A DNA stretch of 64,000 nucleotides, taken from Carpediemonas membranifera. Lineage: Eukaryota > Fornicata. Numbering within the stretch: the stretch's first letter is position 1; each line of letters starts with the position of its first letter. Positions 36,948 to 47,226 of this stretch are shown piece after piece. The stretch is from contig JAHDYR010000067.1 in the NCBI GenBank assembly GCA_019828565.1, positions 620,001-684,000 on the forward strand. Direction: 5' to 3'. The position numbers were made by a program, and so were the translations under genes. The notes beneath the pieces were generated by a model. The model was not told the origin of the DNA and did not search any database. It saw only the letters and a list, made by a program, of their open reading frames with translations.

Positions 36948-39900
36948 ATGATACTTAAACAGAGGCCCACAGGCCCCTACACCGAGAGATCCGACCCAGT
37001 CTTGCTCACCGAGCTTTCCGGCGGGCCGGATGACGTGACATCGACTTTGATCGAGTCGGGATATTTCGCTCAAAATCTCATGGGTGGAGTACGAAGCGTG
37101 CTGCTCCCACAAACTGGTGCCCAAAACATCAGTAAGCGCGATGATACCTCACTATTGTTGACAATCGGCACCGAAGAAGAGATCTATCACTGCGATTCAG
37201 TGGTTGCCGCCAATCTCGGAGCCTCCTACAGTTCTATATGCCATCCCGTAGTAGAGAACGTTGCCCATGGTATAAGTGGCAGCATCGTCTTCATTGGTGC
37301 CCCAGGAGCTTCCATTAGCAGCGAAATTTCTTCCTCCGCCGCAGAAAATTCCATAGTACGTCAAGCCGCTGGCCAGCTCATTGCTTCCGCTCAAGACCAG
37401 CGCAATGCTCAGACGAACTGTTTTGTCACCTTGCGCAGCATTGCCATTGGCGCCGACTTCTCCCACGATCTTCTCAGTCCCGATTCTTCAGACCTGACGC
37501 TTGCTGAGTCTGAAGGGGGGGCTGTTACAAACACAAGCTGGACAAAGGTGAGCACTGATACACAGGTCACTACTGTCCTGGACAGATTCGCTGTTGTTCA
37601 GCAGCTGAAGATGGACTCGACCCAGCTGAAGCAGGCCTCGATAGTCTGGCTCCTCGGCCTCCATGAGGAGTCTGACAAGCACTCGGTCGTCTCCCAACTC
37701 GCCATCGTTCAGATGCCCGAGTGGTCCGGGTCTACCCGTGTCCACGATGCTCTCGCCGAGTGTCTCCAAGCACTGAGCAAGATCATTGGCGGGCTCGGCT
37801 CTAGGGCACATGGGCACGATGTTCCATTCCACGTGCCATACCAGAGCTCTGTGCTCACCACCCTCCTCAGCAAAAATCTCGAGAACTTGAACGTCGAGGT
37901 GGTGGCAGTCTTCCCCCCAGCTGCCGAGGATGCCACTCGGAGCCTGCTGAGCTACATCCACAACCTCCGGCTCGGGTGGGTCCCCGTGCCATCACCTACA
38001 GCCGCTGCGTACAAACCGGCCGCATCCCACAGTTATTCTCAGTCAACTCGCCACAACGGACCGACTGATGCTCAGCAGTCCAGCACTATCGTATTTACCT
38101 CCCAGGCGATCCCGTCTACCCCACCCAGATACCAGAGCTACGAGTCACCCAACCCGGCAGACCAGCGCGGTCGAGTACAGGCCGAGTCCCGTGTCAAGGA
38201 GCTTCAGGCACAGCTTTATGAGGAACGTCAGAACAGTTCGGTCGTACAGCAGTCCGTGAACGGATACAAGCGGAAGATCGCGGAGCTCGAGCAGGCTTTG
38301 AAGGCGAGTCGGGCAACGAACGAGGCGTACGGGGTCGAGGTAGACCAGTTTGACTCACTTGAACGCGAGAACTCAGAGCTTAGAAGCAAGTTGGCTGACG
38401 CGGAGAGCACTATCGTCGAGCTTGAGTCGCAGCTTACCGATCTCTCTTCGGCTGAGGTCCGCGCGAAGGAGGCTGAGGCGGCACTCGACTCAGTCCGCCA
38501 GCTGGCAGCCGAGAGCGCAGACAAGACAACAGCTTCTGACAAGCGGCTGCGGCAGGTGCAGGACGAGATGGCAGTGCTTGAAGACGAGGTGGGTCAGCTC
38601 CGCAGGGATGAGGGGGTGATGGCCGATAGGTTGCTGGCGACTAAGCTCGAGAAAGACATGGTCGAGAACAAGCTCACCAACGCGCAGTCCGAGCTCGTCG
38701 AGCTCACCCAACGTTTGTCTGAAAAGACTGCTGCGGAGAACAGACTTCTCGCTGAGACTACTGAGTTGAAAGACACACTGGCTGACACTGAAAAGCAGCT
38801 TAAGCGGATCACGGGCGAACTGAAGGAGCTCGAGGGGAAGCATACGACTCTCAGTCAATCTCACAGAGAGCTGTTGGAGAGAGTAGCGGCGACTACAACT
38901 CAGCTTGACCAGTCGCGTGAGGCAGGAAGCGGTATGAACGTCATGATTGCAAAACTGCGCGAAGACAACACAGGGCTGACTGAAGCAAACAAGCAGCTTG
39001 AGCTGAACCTCACCGCTGAGCACCAGCTCAGGAACAAGGTGACGAAAGACGCCGAGATGTTCAAGAGCCAGTGCGAGACCATGGAGCAGCAGATCGCCCA
39101 GCTCGTGGACCACAAGGACGAGCTTGAGAGGAATATCGGACTGCAGAAGAAGGCGCTCAAGGACAGCGAGAGGAGGGTTGAGGATCTCGAGTCGGTTACT
39201 AAGCGAAGCAGGAAGCACACAGCGAAGCTCGAGAAGCAGGGAGAGGAGAGCCGGGTTTTGATTAGCTCATTGTCAACTCAGGTTGACTCGCTGAAGTCGA
39301 AACTTACTGATGAGCAGAACAAGGTCGGTGACCTCGAGCACGAGCTGATGCAACTCAACGGCAAGCACCAGACACTCGCGAGACAGCAAAAGGACTCGGC
39401 CGACAGAGCCAGCCGCAGTGCAAACACCGTCGAGACTCTCAGCGCGAGGGTTGCTCAGCAGCAGAACGACCTCCTCGACTCCGCCAGTGAAATCAGGCGC
39501 CAGAGAGACACAAACGAGGACCTCACAACCAAGCTGAACTCCAAGGAAGTGGCCCTGTCCAATGCCAAGCAGAGGCTCAAGGAGCTCGAGCACGAGGTCG
39601 AGACTCTTCGCACCGAGAGAAACCAGCAAACACGCAGGCTGGCCGAGCTCGAGACCAAGGCCGAGTCCGCCCAGGCGCAGACCCAAGGTCCGGCGGCTTC
39701 GAAGGCCGAGACTGTATACCACTCATTTGCTCCAGAGTCTACCTTTGCCTCTCATTGGGCGGGCCAACCCGACCATTCCGCAGTTTATGGCAGTCAGTCA
39801 CAATACCGACCGACGCCGTATGTCAATCAGGCACCAGCGCCACGCTACGACTATGGGTCGACTCAGCCTCAGCCTCCAGCACGGTACTCTCGGTGTGAGC

Positions 39901-40136
39901 CCTACCACTCTTACCAGCCAACCACGAGTGCCTCCGGCTACGGTGGTCCCATGGCGCAACGCTCAGTGTACAGTGGCACAGCCGCGCCTCTTTCTCGGTT
40001 CGACCTTGAGTCAGGTAAGACCATGTATACTGGCCAGGCGATGACTGACGAGGGACAGACCAGTGTGAATGTTGTGAGGACCGAGAGCCCAGGTCGCCGG
40101 GAGATTCAGCTCACCATGAGTGAGCCACGGACGTGA
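36948..40136 (+). CDS. Degenerate kinesin-like protein with long coiled coil
   Basis: A 1062-residue protein. Residues about 1-345 follow the kinesin motor layout: SICHPVVENVAHGISGSIVFI where the P-loop lies, FVTLRSIAIGADFSHDLLSP for the EIYNE-DLL strand, VVSQLAIVQMPEWSGS at the switch-II strand, and HVPYQSSVLTTLLSKNLEN for the VPYR-SKLT helix. Key ATP motifs are lost. The P-loop reads GAPGASISSE without GKT/S, and DLAGSE is replaced by VQMPEWS. It is therefore probably not an active motor. Residues about 425-920 are a near-continuous coiled coil. The C-terminal 130 residues are Tyr/Pro/Gln-rich and probably disordered. A microtubule-binding or dimer-partner role is inferred. Confidence 0.7.
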   Translation: MILKQRPTGPYTERSDPVLLTELSGGPDDVTSTLIESGYFAQNLMGGVRSVLLPQTGAQNISKRDDTSLLLTIGTEEEIYHCDSVVAANLGASYSSICHPVVENVAHGISGSIVFIGAPGASISSEISSSAAENSIVRQAAGQLIASAQDQRNAQTNCFVTLRSIAIGADFSHDLLSPDSSDLTLAESEGGAVTNTSWTKVSTDTQVTTVLDRFAVVQQLKMDSTQLKQASIVWLLGLHEESDKHSVVSQLAIVQMPEWSGSTRVHDALAECLQALSKIIGGLGSRAHGHDVPFHVPYQSSVLTTLLSKNLENLNVEVVAVFPPAAEDATRSLLSYIHNLRLGWVPVPSPTAAAYKPAASHSYSQSTRHNGPTDAQQSSTIVFTSQAIPSTPPRYQSYESPNPADQRGRVQAESRVKELQAQLYEERQNSSVVQQSVNGYKRKIAELEQALKASRATNEAYGVEVDQFDSLERENSELRSKLADAESTIVELESQLTDLSSAEVRAKEAEAALDSVRQLAAESADKTTASDKRLRQVQDEMAVLEDEVGQLRRDEGVMADRLLATKLEKDMVENKLTNAQSELVELTQRLSEKTAAENRLLAETTELKDTLADTEKQLKRITGELKELEGKHTTLSQSHRELLERVAATTTQLDQSREAGSGMNVMIAKLREDNTGLTEANKQLELNLTAEHQLRNKVTKDAEMFKSQCETMEQQIAQLVDHKDELERNIGLQKKALKDSERRVEDLESVTKRSRKHTAKLEKQGEESRVLISSLSTQVDSLKSKLTDEQNKVGDLEHELMQLNGKHQTLARQQKDSADRASRSANTVETLSARVAQQQNDLLDSASEIRRQRDTNEDLTTKLNSKEVALSNAKQRLKELEHEVETLRTERNQQTRRLAELETKAESAQAQTQGPAASKAETVYHSFAPESTFASHWAGQPDHSAVYGSQSQYRPTPYVNQAPAPRYDYGSTQPQPPARYSRCEPYHSYQPTTSASGYGGPMAQRSVYSGTAAPLSRFDLESGKTMYTGQAMTDEGQTSVNVVRTESPGRREIQLTMSEPRT

Positions 40137-40328
40137 GAGTGTTTATGAATAAAGCTAGGAAAGAGAGAGTTATCGGCGTACTTGTTCTTGCTGGTTTCTG
40201 AACTGTCATGTCAAGTTTCGGCGATGAATGAATATGACATTGTATTGGAGTAGATGACAGCAATCTCGATGTTGGCCCTTCCGTGCTGGGTCCACTTGTC
40301 GCCAGCCTATTTGCGACATACAGAAATT

Positions 40329-41952
40329 TTATGATTGAGGGGTTGGGTCGATGTCGACGGGAATGATGTCTCTCGGCCTTCTGGGCGCCTTGCACTCGAC
40401 CAGCCCAGCTACCCCATCTGACTCGCCCACCACCTTGAACCACTGGCCAGTTGAGCCGCAGAAGCGGAGGGGGTATCCGTTGACCGCTGTCGCCTCAATT
40501 GGAACCATAGTTGGATTCTCATCCTCGTAATAGTGGGTGACACCCTCGGTCACCCAGACCATCCGATCATATTCACCCCAGAACCCCTTGACCCTCTCTG
40601 GGAACCAGAGCGGGGTGGATGTGAGGCACTTGTCGCGTTCGCTGAAACCAGGCAGCAGGCCCGACTGGGCGATACAATCAGGAACTTGGCCACTGAACAG
40701 CAGCTGGCGGCCGCTGAGGAAGATGCTAAAATAACTCGTCTGCGAAATCATGATCCGGTCGACCCTGAAGGGCAGGTCGACGAAGCGTGTCATATCATCA
40801 TCGTGCCCGAGCCCCAGCTGGCCATAATCGTTTCTGACTACTGATCATCTGCCGATCGCCCATTGAGAGGATGACAGTTGTTGCATTAAACGGACCCACA
40901 TGCATGATGTGATCTGGGACAAAGCCAGACGGCACTGCTACTGGGTTGAATAGTTTTCTGTTGTCCTCATCGGCTTCGCCTGTGAACCAATTCGCCTTGT
41001 TGCCCGCCATGACAGTGCCGACCGGAGTGAGTATGAACGTCTGATATTCATATATCGACACACCAGTCACCATCCTGTGCTTCTCCCACGGGGGCAGGCT
41101 GGCCTCGAGCGCGGCGATGTTGGGGCAGGCGGGGAAGGTGAGGCGGGTCGGGGCGTTGAACTTAAATGACTGGAACCCAAGCTGGCTACGTCCGCTAGTG
41201 CCCCAGCCCCACATGCCCTTGGGCGTCCTGGCGATGTGGCTAATCCTGTTGCTGTAGATCTCGAGGGCCCTGGGCATCCTGGCCCTGGTGAGGGCGGTGT
41301 GGTGTCTCGTGTCGAGCATGAAGAGTCGGCCCATGTACATGCGGTGGTGGTAGCATCTGTCGTGCCCAGGACGCTGATAGCACTCGCCGTCCTTCTCGGC
41401 GACGTTCAGCGAGAAGAAGAACTTGCGGCAGAGGAACCAGAGGCACTTGGCCTCGGGGGTGAGGGCCTTGCGGATCTTGTCGTGTATCTCGGTCCTGCGT
41501 GGATCCTCCTTTCGAGCCTCTTTCAGCACCCTGTCCTCGAGGTCGGGGTTGGCCCCGCCACCCAGCAGACACGCCCACACCGCGCCCTGGTTCAGCGTGT
41601 GCATGGCGACCGGGAGCTCCTCGCCATCCGCGAGCTCGATGTTCATGGACAGCGGGGGGCCGCTGGTGAGGATCGAGCGGGCGCGGTCGAGGAGGGCTTG
41701 CGCGGTTGGTTCGAGAGGGGGCAGCTTGGAGAGCGCGGCGATGAGGGATTCGAGAGAAGGGGCGCTGGTTGGTGTAGAAGTGCCCTTGTCGTTGTGGATC
41801 GAGGGCATCTGCTTCTTGAAGTGCCTGGAGTAGGCGCATTGGATCAAACAGGGGATGTCCCCAGAGATGGAGGCCGTCACAACAAGCGAGGCGCGGAATG
41901 CGGTGATCAGCGCATCTCTGATGGCAGATGGCGAGGAGCTAGCGCTGCTCAT
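40329..41952 (-). pseudogene. RCC1-like dispersed family, copy 7 (+1 frameshift)
   Basis: The upstream block and the first 370 or so codons are intact (MSSASSSPSAIRDALI start, tail of that part RQMISS). Near 40835 intact copies read CAGTGGGAGAAACG in sense, while this copy reads CAGTAGTCAGAAACG, one base longer. Translation then leaves the frame in the second RCC1 blade. A second open part (40329-40793) carries the remaining blades to DIIPVDIDPTPQS. Copy 8 has exactly the same change. The gene lies tail-to-head behind the AT-hook-like gene, part of whose 3' end is found beside copy 10, so locus 7 is the likely source of copy 10. Confidence 0.7.
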
Positions 41953-42018
41953 TGGTTGTAGCGCTCAGTTCGGTGGTGCCCAAATTCTGACTGCCGACTC
42001 GCCGACCGCCGACGCCAG
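41953..42018 (-). promoter_or_regulatory. Conserved upstream block of RCC1-like copy 7
   Basis: Family-wide block directly before the ATG at 41952. Beyond it, about 160 bp are shared only with copy 10. Confidence 0.5.
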
Positions 42019-42104
42019 CTGCGAGACATGGCCTTGCAGCAAGCCAAGCCTCACCACAAACATACTTTATACATCCATCGATGACATGCAGCCACCCAGC
42101 CAAC

Positions 42105-43487
42105 TCACCGACCCCGCAGCAGCTTCCGCCAGGCCTTCTCTTCCTCCGTCAGCCTCGGCCGGCCCCTCCTCCGCTTAGGCTGCTCCACCGCCACGTCCTC
42201 AGGCTGAGCCACGCTGAACTCATAGCCCCGTACGGCCCCAGCCAGCCCAAGCATGCCGCACTGGGCCTGGTTGATCCAGCCCTGCCGTATGTACGACCTG
42301 AGGCTGGCCAGACCCATGTTGTACGAGTCCGTCTGGGCGATCACCAGGTCTGAGGACGCGCTGGGGACATTTGGGAGGTGGACGTCAAGTTTCACCAAGT
42401 CTGCTGGCATTTCCCGTGCTGGTATGGCCTTGATCTCGTCAGCCCAAGCATGACGCGCCGCCCTGCCTGTCTGGACCACCTCAGCACTCCTAGTCTGGCT
42501 TGGAACGGAAATGGAGGCCCTGATTTGCGTCGGTTGGCCGTATGCCCAAGCGATAGTCACCCCGCGGGTAGACGCGAGGATAAGGCCGCGCTTGGAGGTG
42601 AATGCGTGACTCATCGCACTCGTGAGCTCGATATGCCCCAGCCTACGTTCCTCTATGATCTCGACACAGGTTGACTCGTTCTCGACTCGACTTGGTCTAT
42701 TGTCCTCAGCAGGGGGTCTACCCCGCCGTGCCTGGCGGAGCACATCAATAGAAAGCTTGCCTGTAGGCACAGGAGCGTCCGCGGGCAGACTGATTGGCGA
42801 GTCGACATTCGCCCCACGACCCACCTCTGCCGTGGCCTCAAACCAGGCGTCGACCTTGTTATCCCGGACCATGACGAGCATGTGGTTTTCTGGCGTGACA
42901 AGGATGGTCGTGTGGTCATGTGTCACGGGCGAGAGGATCCTGCCGTCCAAATACTTGGCCTCAGAGGACAGGACAGTGTTGACTTGGATAGAGACGGTGG
43001 CGTAGGTCAGGTTGGGTATGGGCTCGGACTCGAGGCGGACTGGGTCCCAGTCGTCGGCCCATATGTCGGCAAGGCTTTCACAGTCGTCCAGAGTCACGTC
43101 CCGAGTCCAGTTGGGGACGTCGCGGAGGAAAGGAGGGCGGCCCGTAGTCTTGTGGAAGCAGGGGAAGATGATGTGGCAGGTGTTCTCTTCGATTTCGGCG
43201 CTCGTGATGAACTTTGAAGTGGCTGCGGCGGAAGTCTTCATGTGATTGACACGGACGGTCACTGCGATGTTCCCGGGCAGAAGAATCGGAGGAGAGGCAG
43301 ATATAATGCCTGCATCCTCCTCAGCATGAAGTTGCTGATCAATGTTGAATGAGTATCGGCAAAAGAGGCAAGTATGACGGGCCACAGGCAGATGGGCAAA
43401 CGAAAAGTTGCCAATAGGCCTGCTTGTTAGTCCTTCCCAGATTTTCACTGCAGTGGGCATGACATATGGCTGGCATAGCGAGTACAT
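42105..43487 (-). CDS. Hypothetical protein with AT-hook-like motifs
   Basis: A 460-residue protein starting at ATG 43487; the two codons before it offer only GTG. Two short basic RGRP cores, RRGRPPAEDNR (about 270) and KRRRGRPRLTEEEKAW at the very C-terminus, resemble AT-hooks that bind the minor groove. An N-terminal CLFCRY could bind metal but has no partner motif. The rest is mixed alpha/beta without a recognised fold. A nuclear or DNA-bound role is inferred from the motifs only. It is divergent from SCC3 (186 bp between starts). Its 3' end is duplicated in decayed form at 62344-62490. Confidence 0.65.
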   Translation of the reverse strand: MYSLCQPYVMPTAVKIWEGLTSRPIGNFSFAHLPVARHTCLFCRYSFNIDQQLHAEEDAGIISASPPILLPGNIAVTVRVNHMKTSAAATSKFITSAEIEENTCHIIFPCFHKTTGRPPFLRDVPNWTRDVTLDDCESLADIWADDWDPVRLESEPIPNLTYATVSIQVNTVLSSEAKYLDGRILSPVTHDHTTILVTPENHMLVMVRDNKVDAWFEATAEVGRGANVDSPISLPADAPVPTGKLSIDVLRQARRGRPPAEDNRPSRVENESTCVEIIEERRLGHIELTSAMSHAFTSKRGLILASTRGVTIAWAYGQPTQIRASISVPSQTRSAEVVQTGRAARHAWADEIKAIPAREMPADLVKLDVHLPNVPSASSDLVIAQTDSYNMGLASLRSYIRQGWINQAQCGMLGLAGAVRGYEFSVAQPEDVAVEQPKRRRGRPRLTEEEKAWRKLLRGR

Positions 43488-43673
43488 GTACACCGCGCCG
43501 TCTTGCGCAGTTTAAAACTTTCGCGCATTTCTTGGGCGGAATGTAGCCGGTGAAGTGTATTAGCTGTGTATAGCTCGGCTGGGGCATCATTTACGAGTCG
43601 GGCAGGCTTTACCTAAAACTGCGCTGTTTTGCAGGACTGGCTTGGCAGCAATTGCACGCATTCGCGCTTTCTG

Positions 43674-46600
43674 ATGCCCAGAAGAACATCCGCACGCCTT
43701 GCAGACAAGAAAGATGCCATTCCAGCTGGTGATTTGGACACCAGCGCCGATGAGGGAACACAAGAACTGTTTGAAGAGGATAGCGCTCCCGATTTCTCTG
43801 AAGAATCCGAATCCGAGGCTCCTCAGCCCGTTCGTACACGCAAGCGTCCCGTCACCGGTGCTCGTCCTCGTGCTCGCGGCACCTCCACAGCAACTCTCGG
43901 TGATACCCGTTTGTACAACATTCTCACGAAATCAGCCAACCAAATCCCCCGCTCAGCCGGCCAGTGGGTCAACGAGAACCTTGTGAACCTCCGCGGTCCT
44001 TCCACCACTAACGTTACCCGAGAGCTCGTCCAGCTCATCCTCGACCTGTCGATCCAAGACACGACGCTCGAGGAGGACGAGTTCGACGCTGTGTCCTACC
44101 AGAGCGCGGCCAGGGCGTGGGGAGAGACTGCCCAGCTCACCAACCCGCCTCTCTTGAGCCGCAACGACAAGTATCGCCGGGCCCTTGCCCAGCTCATCCA
44201 CCACCTGGTCAAGCAGGCCCCTAAGGCCGTCTTCGTAGCCGAGGACTCGCCCCTTGCAGGTGCTCTGGTCGACTGGCTCATCCATCTGTGCGGCGTGAAG
44301 CACCGACCCCTCAGAGTCACCGCTCTGCTCGTCACTTATGAGCTCTGGACTCAGTACGTCGCCCGCAGCATCCGCAGCGAGAACAAGAGGAGCGAGGACG
44401 CCAGAGACACCAAGGAACGCGAGCACCTGGTCGAGGCTGCCCGCAGGATTTACAGGGAGGTGTTCTGCGAGCACTACCGCGATGTCAATCCACTGGCCCG
44501 TATAGCAGGCATCAAGGCCCTCTGCAGCATCATAGTCAAGGTCTCACACGGCGACAGCGACGAGATCAACACCAAGAACCAAGAAACATACCTTGGCAAC
44601 ACCACGACGAAGTACGTAGGCTGGACCCTCAGCGACACCGACGCTGACGTCAGAAAAGCCGCGTTCGCCGGGCTGAAGGACATGGTCGACCAGGAAGACC
44701 TCCACACCACGCTGCTCTCCTTCTACAACTACTTCTGCAACAGGGTCGGAGAGGCGATTGATGACAAGGACCTGGATATCGCAGTCGACGCGGTGCACAT
44801 CTGCACCGAGTTCCTCACCCACCCCGCCCTGCAGAAGCTCAGAGACGTGCTCAAGCCTCAGTACATCGCCCTCGTCGACAAGTCTGTGCTGCAGCAGTAC
44901 GCGAAGCTCGCTGACAATGCGCTCATTTACATCGACTCATTCGTGTTCGGTGTGCTCGCCTCCAGCGCCGTTGACGAAGCAGCCGACCGCGGGCTAGACA
45001 CCCACCCCACCCGTGTTCAGCTCGAAACATTTATGAATTGGGCCCGTCGCTGCCAAACCCCTGCCTCCATCGCCCGTTTTGTCCCCATGCTCTGCCCCAA
45101 GCAGCCGTGCCTCACGAACTGGCCTATTCTCCTTGAGATCGCCCAGGAGGACAGAGAGGGACCGGCCGTGAAGGTCATGCTCCATGCTGCCCAGTGGGCG
45201 GCCGGGATTCACGCCTTTGCCCCCGAGCCAGAAGCCCTCATCGCTTCTCGCCAAATCTCAGTCGGCCCCGCGCCAGACATGAACGAGGAGCTTCTCGACT
45301 CCCTCACTGCCACCCTCCTCGAGCCCAAAGGCCTCGGCGCCCTCCTTGACGAGTACACCAACACGCCCATGGAGGCATCCGTCCTCGAGATAGTCACCCT
45401 CCTGGCGGGCAGAGTCACACTGCCTACCCTAGATGCGGGCAAGTGTCGCGTGCTCGAATCTGTGGTCCGGACTGTTGGCGACACTCTCCAGTCGTCGATC
45501 GACCAGGCCGTCTGTGACGGCGCCGTACGCGCTCTCAGGGCTCTAGCAAGAGACGGGGCTCTAGGTCAGATTAGTATCAGCGCGGACGCGAAGCTGCAGG
45601 AGGCCATGCCTTCCCTTGATTCCATCCTCACAGGCCCGGCGCCCCTCATTCGAATCGCCGCCATCGCTCGCAATTGCCACCGCGAGGACGTCGACCAGCT
45701 CTCGGACGAGGTCGTCGGCGCCATCCTCGAGGCCTTGAACGACCCCAGCTCCACCCCTGCTGTATGCGCTGCTGCGGCCACCGCCATTTTCAGAATCGCC
45801 GAAGCGAATATGCAGTTTAAGGAGTTCATGCCGAGACTCGGCGCGACAGTCGCCGCGCTCATTCGTGCGGGTGACAGGGCGACGATGGCAGACAAGCCCG
45901 ACCTGAACCAGTGCTACGACATCGCCTACTACTCTGTCTCGACCATCCTAGCGTACGCATCAAATGATGAAGAGATCCTGGACCAGTGCAACAGCGCCCT
46001 CACGCCTGCAGAGGCGGGCACGCAGCTGATCATGGCTGCCGAGGAAGTACTGGAGATGCTTGAAGACGCCATCAGCTACGACAGCGCCGAGGTGGCCAAG
46101 AAGCACCATCAAGCCCTCCGCGACTCTCTCATGTCACAGCTCTGCCTCGTGCTCATGACATATCCTGCCATGGTCGAGAAGGTCTTCCTAATCATGGCCC
46201 GGTGGCAGCAACACGAGGAGAGGTGCGAGAAGTCTGTCGATTGGGCGATCAGTGCACTTTTAGGCAAAGACTGTACCGGGAAGTCGTGGTTCAAAAAGCA
46301 GGCTGCCAACCAGGCAGTGGCTGCCCTGGACCGCATGTTCCAGTCGACCATTGGGGAGGACGACGATATCTCCCCTGAAAGCCTCAAGTTCGTGGTGAGC
46401 CTTGCTGCTAAGATCAGCGCCATATACGCAGCTGCTGATCACCGCCGGGCCCTGGCGAACGCAGTGGTTACTATCGCCCAGAAGGCCTCGGGCGAGGACA
46501 AGAACGCGGTTTTGTTCGCCAAGACGACCATCCCGCAACTCATTTCAGGGTGCAAGAAGGAGGAGGTGGCCAAGATACGACTGACCCTCGACCAGGCCAG

Positions 46601-47039
46601 GTCACAGACCCAGAACGGCGTCGTGGCCGCACTCAGCCGGCTCTGTCTCGACTGGGCCGACCAGCTGAGAAGGAAGCAGGTTCTCAACGCCTTTGAGCGT
46701 GCCCTCGAGAGTATTCTGACCGGCGAGCCAGTGACCCAGCCGAGGCGCGGGCCGCGTGCTTCTCGTGCGACCGGGCAGACTAGCCGCAGAACAAGGTCAG
46801 CGCGAGACAACGAGACAGAGAGCGAGACAGACGAGGGCACCGCCACTCAGAGTGGAGCCGAGAGTGAGACGGCGACCGCAGCCACTCACAGAGTCCATGA
46901 CACGCGAGACCCAGCCGACCACTCGATTGAGGAGGACGAGGACGTAGACATGATGGATATGGAGACACAGCAACTGGTCAGCCCGCAGACGGGGGTTACA
47001 GCGACTGCTCATGCGGAGGCGAGTCTGTCGAGGTGGTGA
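43674..47039 (+). CDS. SCC3: Cohesin subunit SCC3/STAG
   Basis: A 1121-residue protein, the usual length for STAG proteins. The start has MPRRTSARLADKK, then an acidic region and a basic patch. Residues about 270-365 hold the stromalin conservative domain: VFCEHYRDVNPLARIAGIKA, YVGWTLSDTDADVRKAAFAG and FYNYFCNRVGEAIDDKD. The rest is an alpha solenoid of HEAT-like helices, ending in an Arg/Glu-rich tail (RTRSARDNETESETDE). SCC3 binds the kleisin SCC1 and DNA in the cohesin ring that holds sister chromatids. The frame extends upstream to a TTG, but the ATG at 43674 is the first possible start. Confidence 0.9.
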   Translation: MPRRTSARLADKKDAIPAGDLDTSADEGTQELFEEDSAPDFSEESESEAPQPVRTRKRPVTGARPRARGTSTATLGDTRLYNILTKSANQIPRSAGQWVNENLVNLRGPSTTNVTRELVQLILDLSIQDTTLEEDEFDAVSYQSAARAWGETAQLTNPPLLSRNDKYRRALAQLIHHLVKQAPKAVFVAEDSPLAGALVDWLIHLCGVKHRPLRVTALLVTYELWTQYVARSIRSENKRSEDARDTKEREHLVEAARRIYREVFCEHYRDVNPLARIAGIKALCSIIVKVSHGDSDEINTKNQETYLGNTTTKYVGWTLSDTDADVRKAAFAGLKDMVDQEDLHTTLLSFYNYFCNRVGEAIDDKDLDIAVDAVHICTEFLTHPALQKLRDVLKPQYIALVDKSVLQQYAKLADNALIYIDSFVFGVLASSAVDEAADRGLDTHPTRVQLETFMNWARRCQTPASIARFVPMLCPKQPCLTNWPILLEIAQEDREGPAVKVMLHAAQWAAGIHAFAPEPEALIASRQISVGPAPDMNEELLDSLTATLLEPKGLGALLDEYTNTPMEASVLEIVTLLAGRVTLPTLDAGKCRVLESVVRTVGDTLQSSIDQAVCDGAVRALRALARDGALGQISISADAKLQEAMPSLDSILTGPAPLIRIAAIARNCHREDVDQLSDEVVGAILEALNDPSSTPAVCAAAATAIFRIAEANMQFKEFMPRLGATVAALIRAGDRATMADKPDLNQCYDIAYYSVSTILAYASNDEEILDQCNSALTPAEAGTQLIMAAEEVLEMLEDAISYDSAEVAKKHHQALRDSLMSQLCLVLMTYPAMVEKVFLIMARWQQHEERCEKSVDWAISALLGKDCTGKSWFKKQAANQAVAALDRMFQSTIGEDDDISPESLKFVVSLAAKISAIYAAADHRRALANAVVTIAQKASGEDKNAVLFAKTTIPQLISGCKKEEVAKIRLTLDQARSQTQNGVVAALSRLCLDWADQLRRKQVLNAFERALESILTGEPVTQPRRGPRASRATGQTSRRTRSARDNETESETDEGTATQSGAESETATAATHRVHDTRDPADHSIEEDEDVDMMDMETQQLVSPQTGVTATAHAEASLSRW

Positions 47040-47045
47040 GGACGA

Positions 47046-47052
47046 TGTAAAT
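47046..47052 (+). terminator. Candidate poly(A) signal TGTAAAT
   Basis: TGTAAAT 7 bases after the SCC3 stop codon. Confidence 0.4.
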
Positions 47053-47226
47053 ATGGTGTGGTGTGGGTTGACGGTTTATGGTGGTTGTCGTGGATATTCC
47101 TGGAATGGGTCAAGTGCATCCTGATCACAATAGATGATTGCTGGCGGTCATGGTGTAGTCGATCAGCCTTGATCATTATCGGCATCAACGCGGGAAGTGA
47201 TCCGGAGGCGACGAGTATCACACAAT

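Noticed and set aside
40790-40845. A rescuing intron at the +1 frameshift of copies 7 and 8
   Set aside because: All nearby GT...AG combinations have lengths that do not restore the frame or are under 25 nt.
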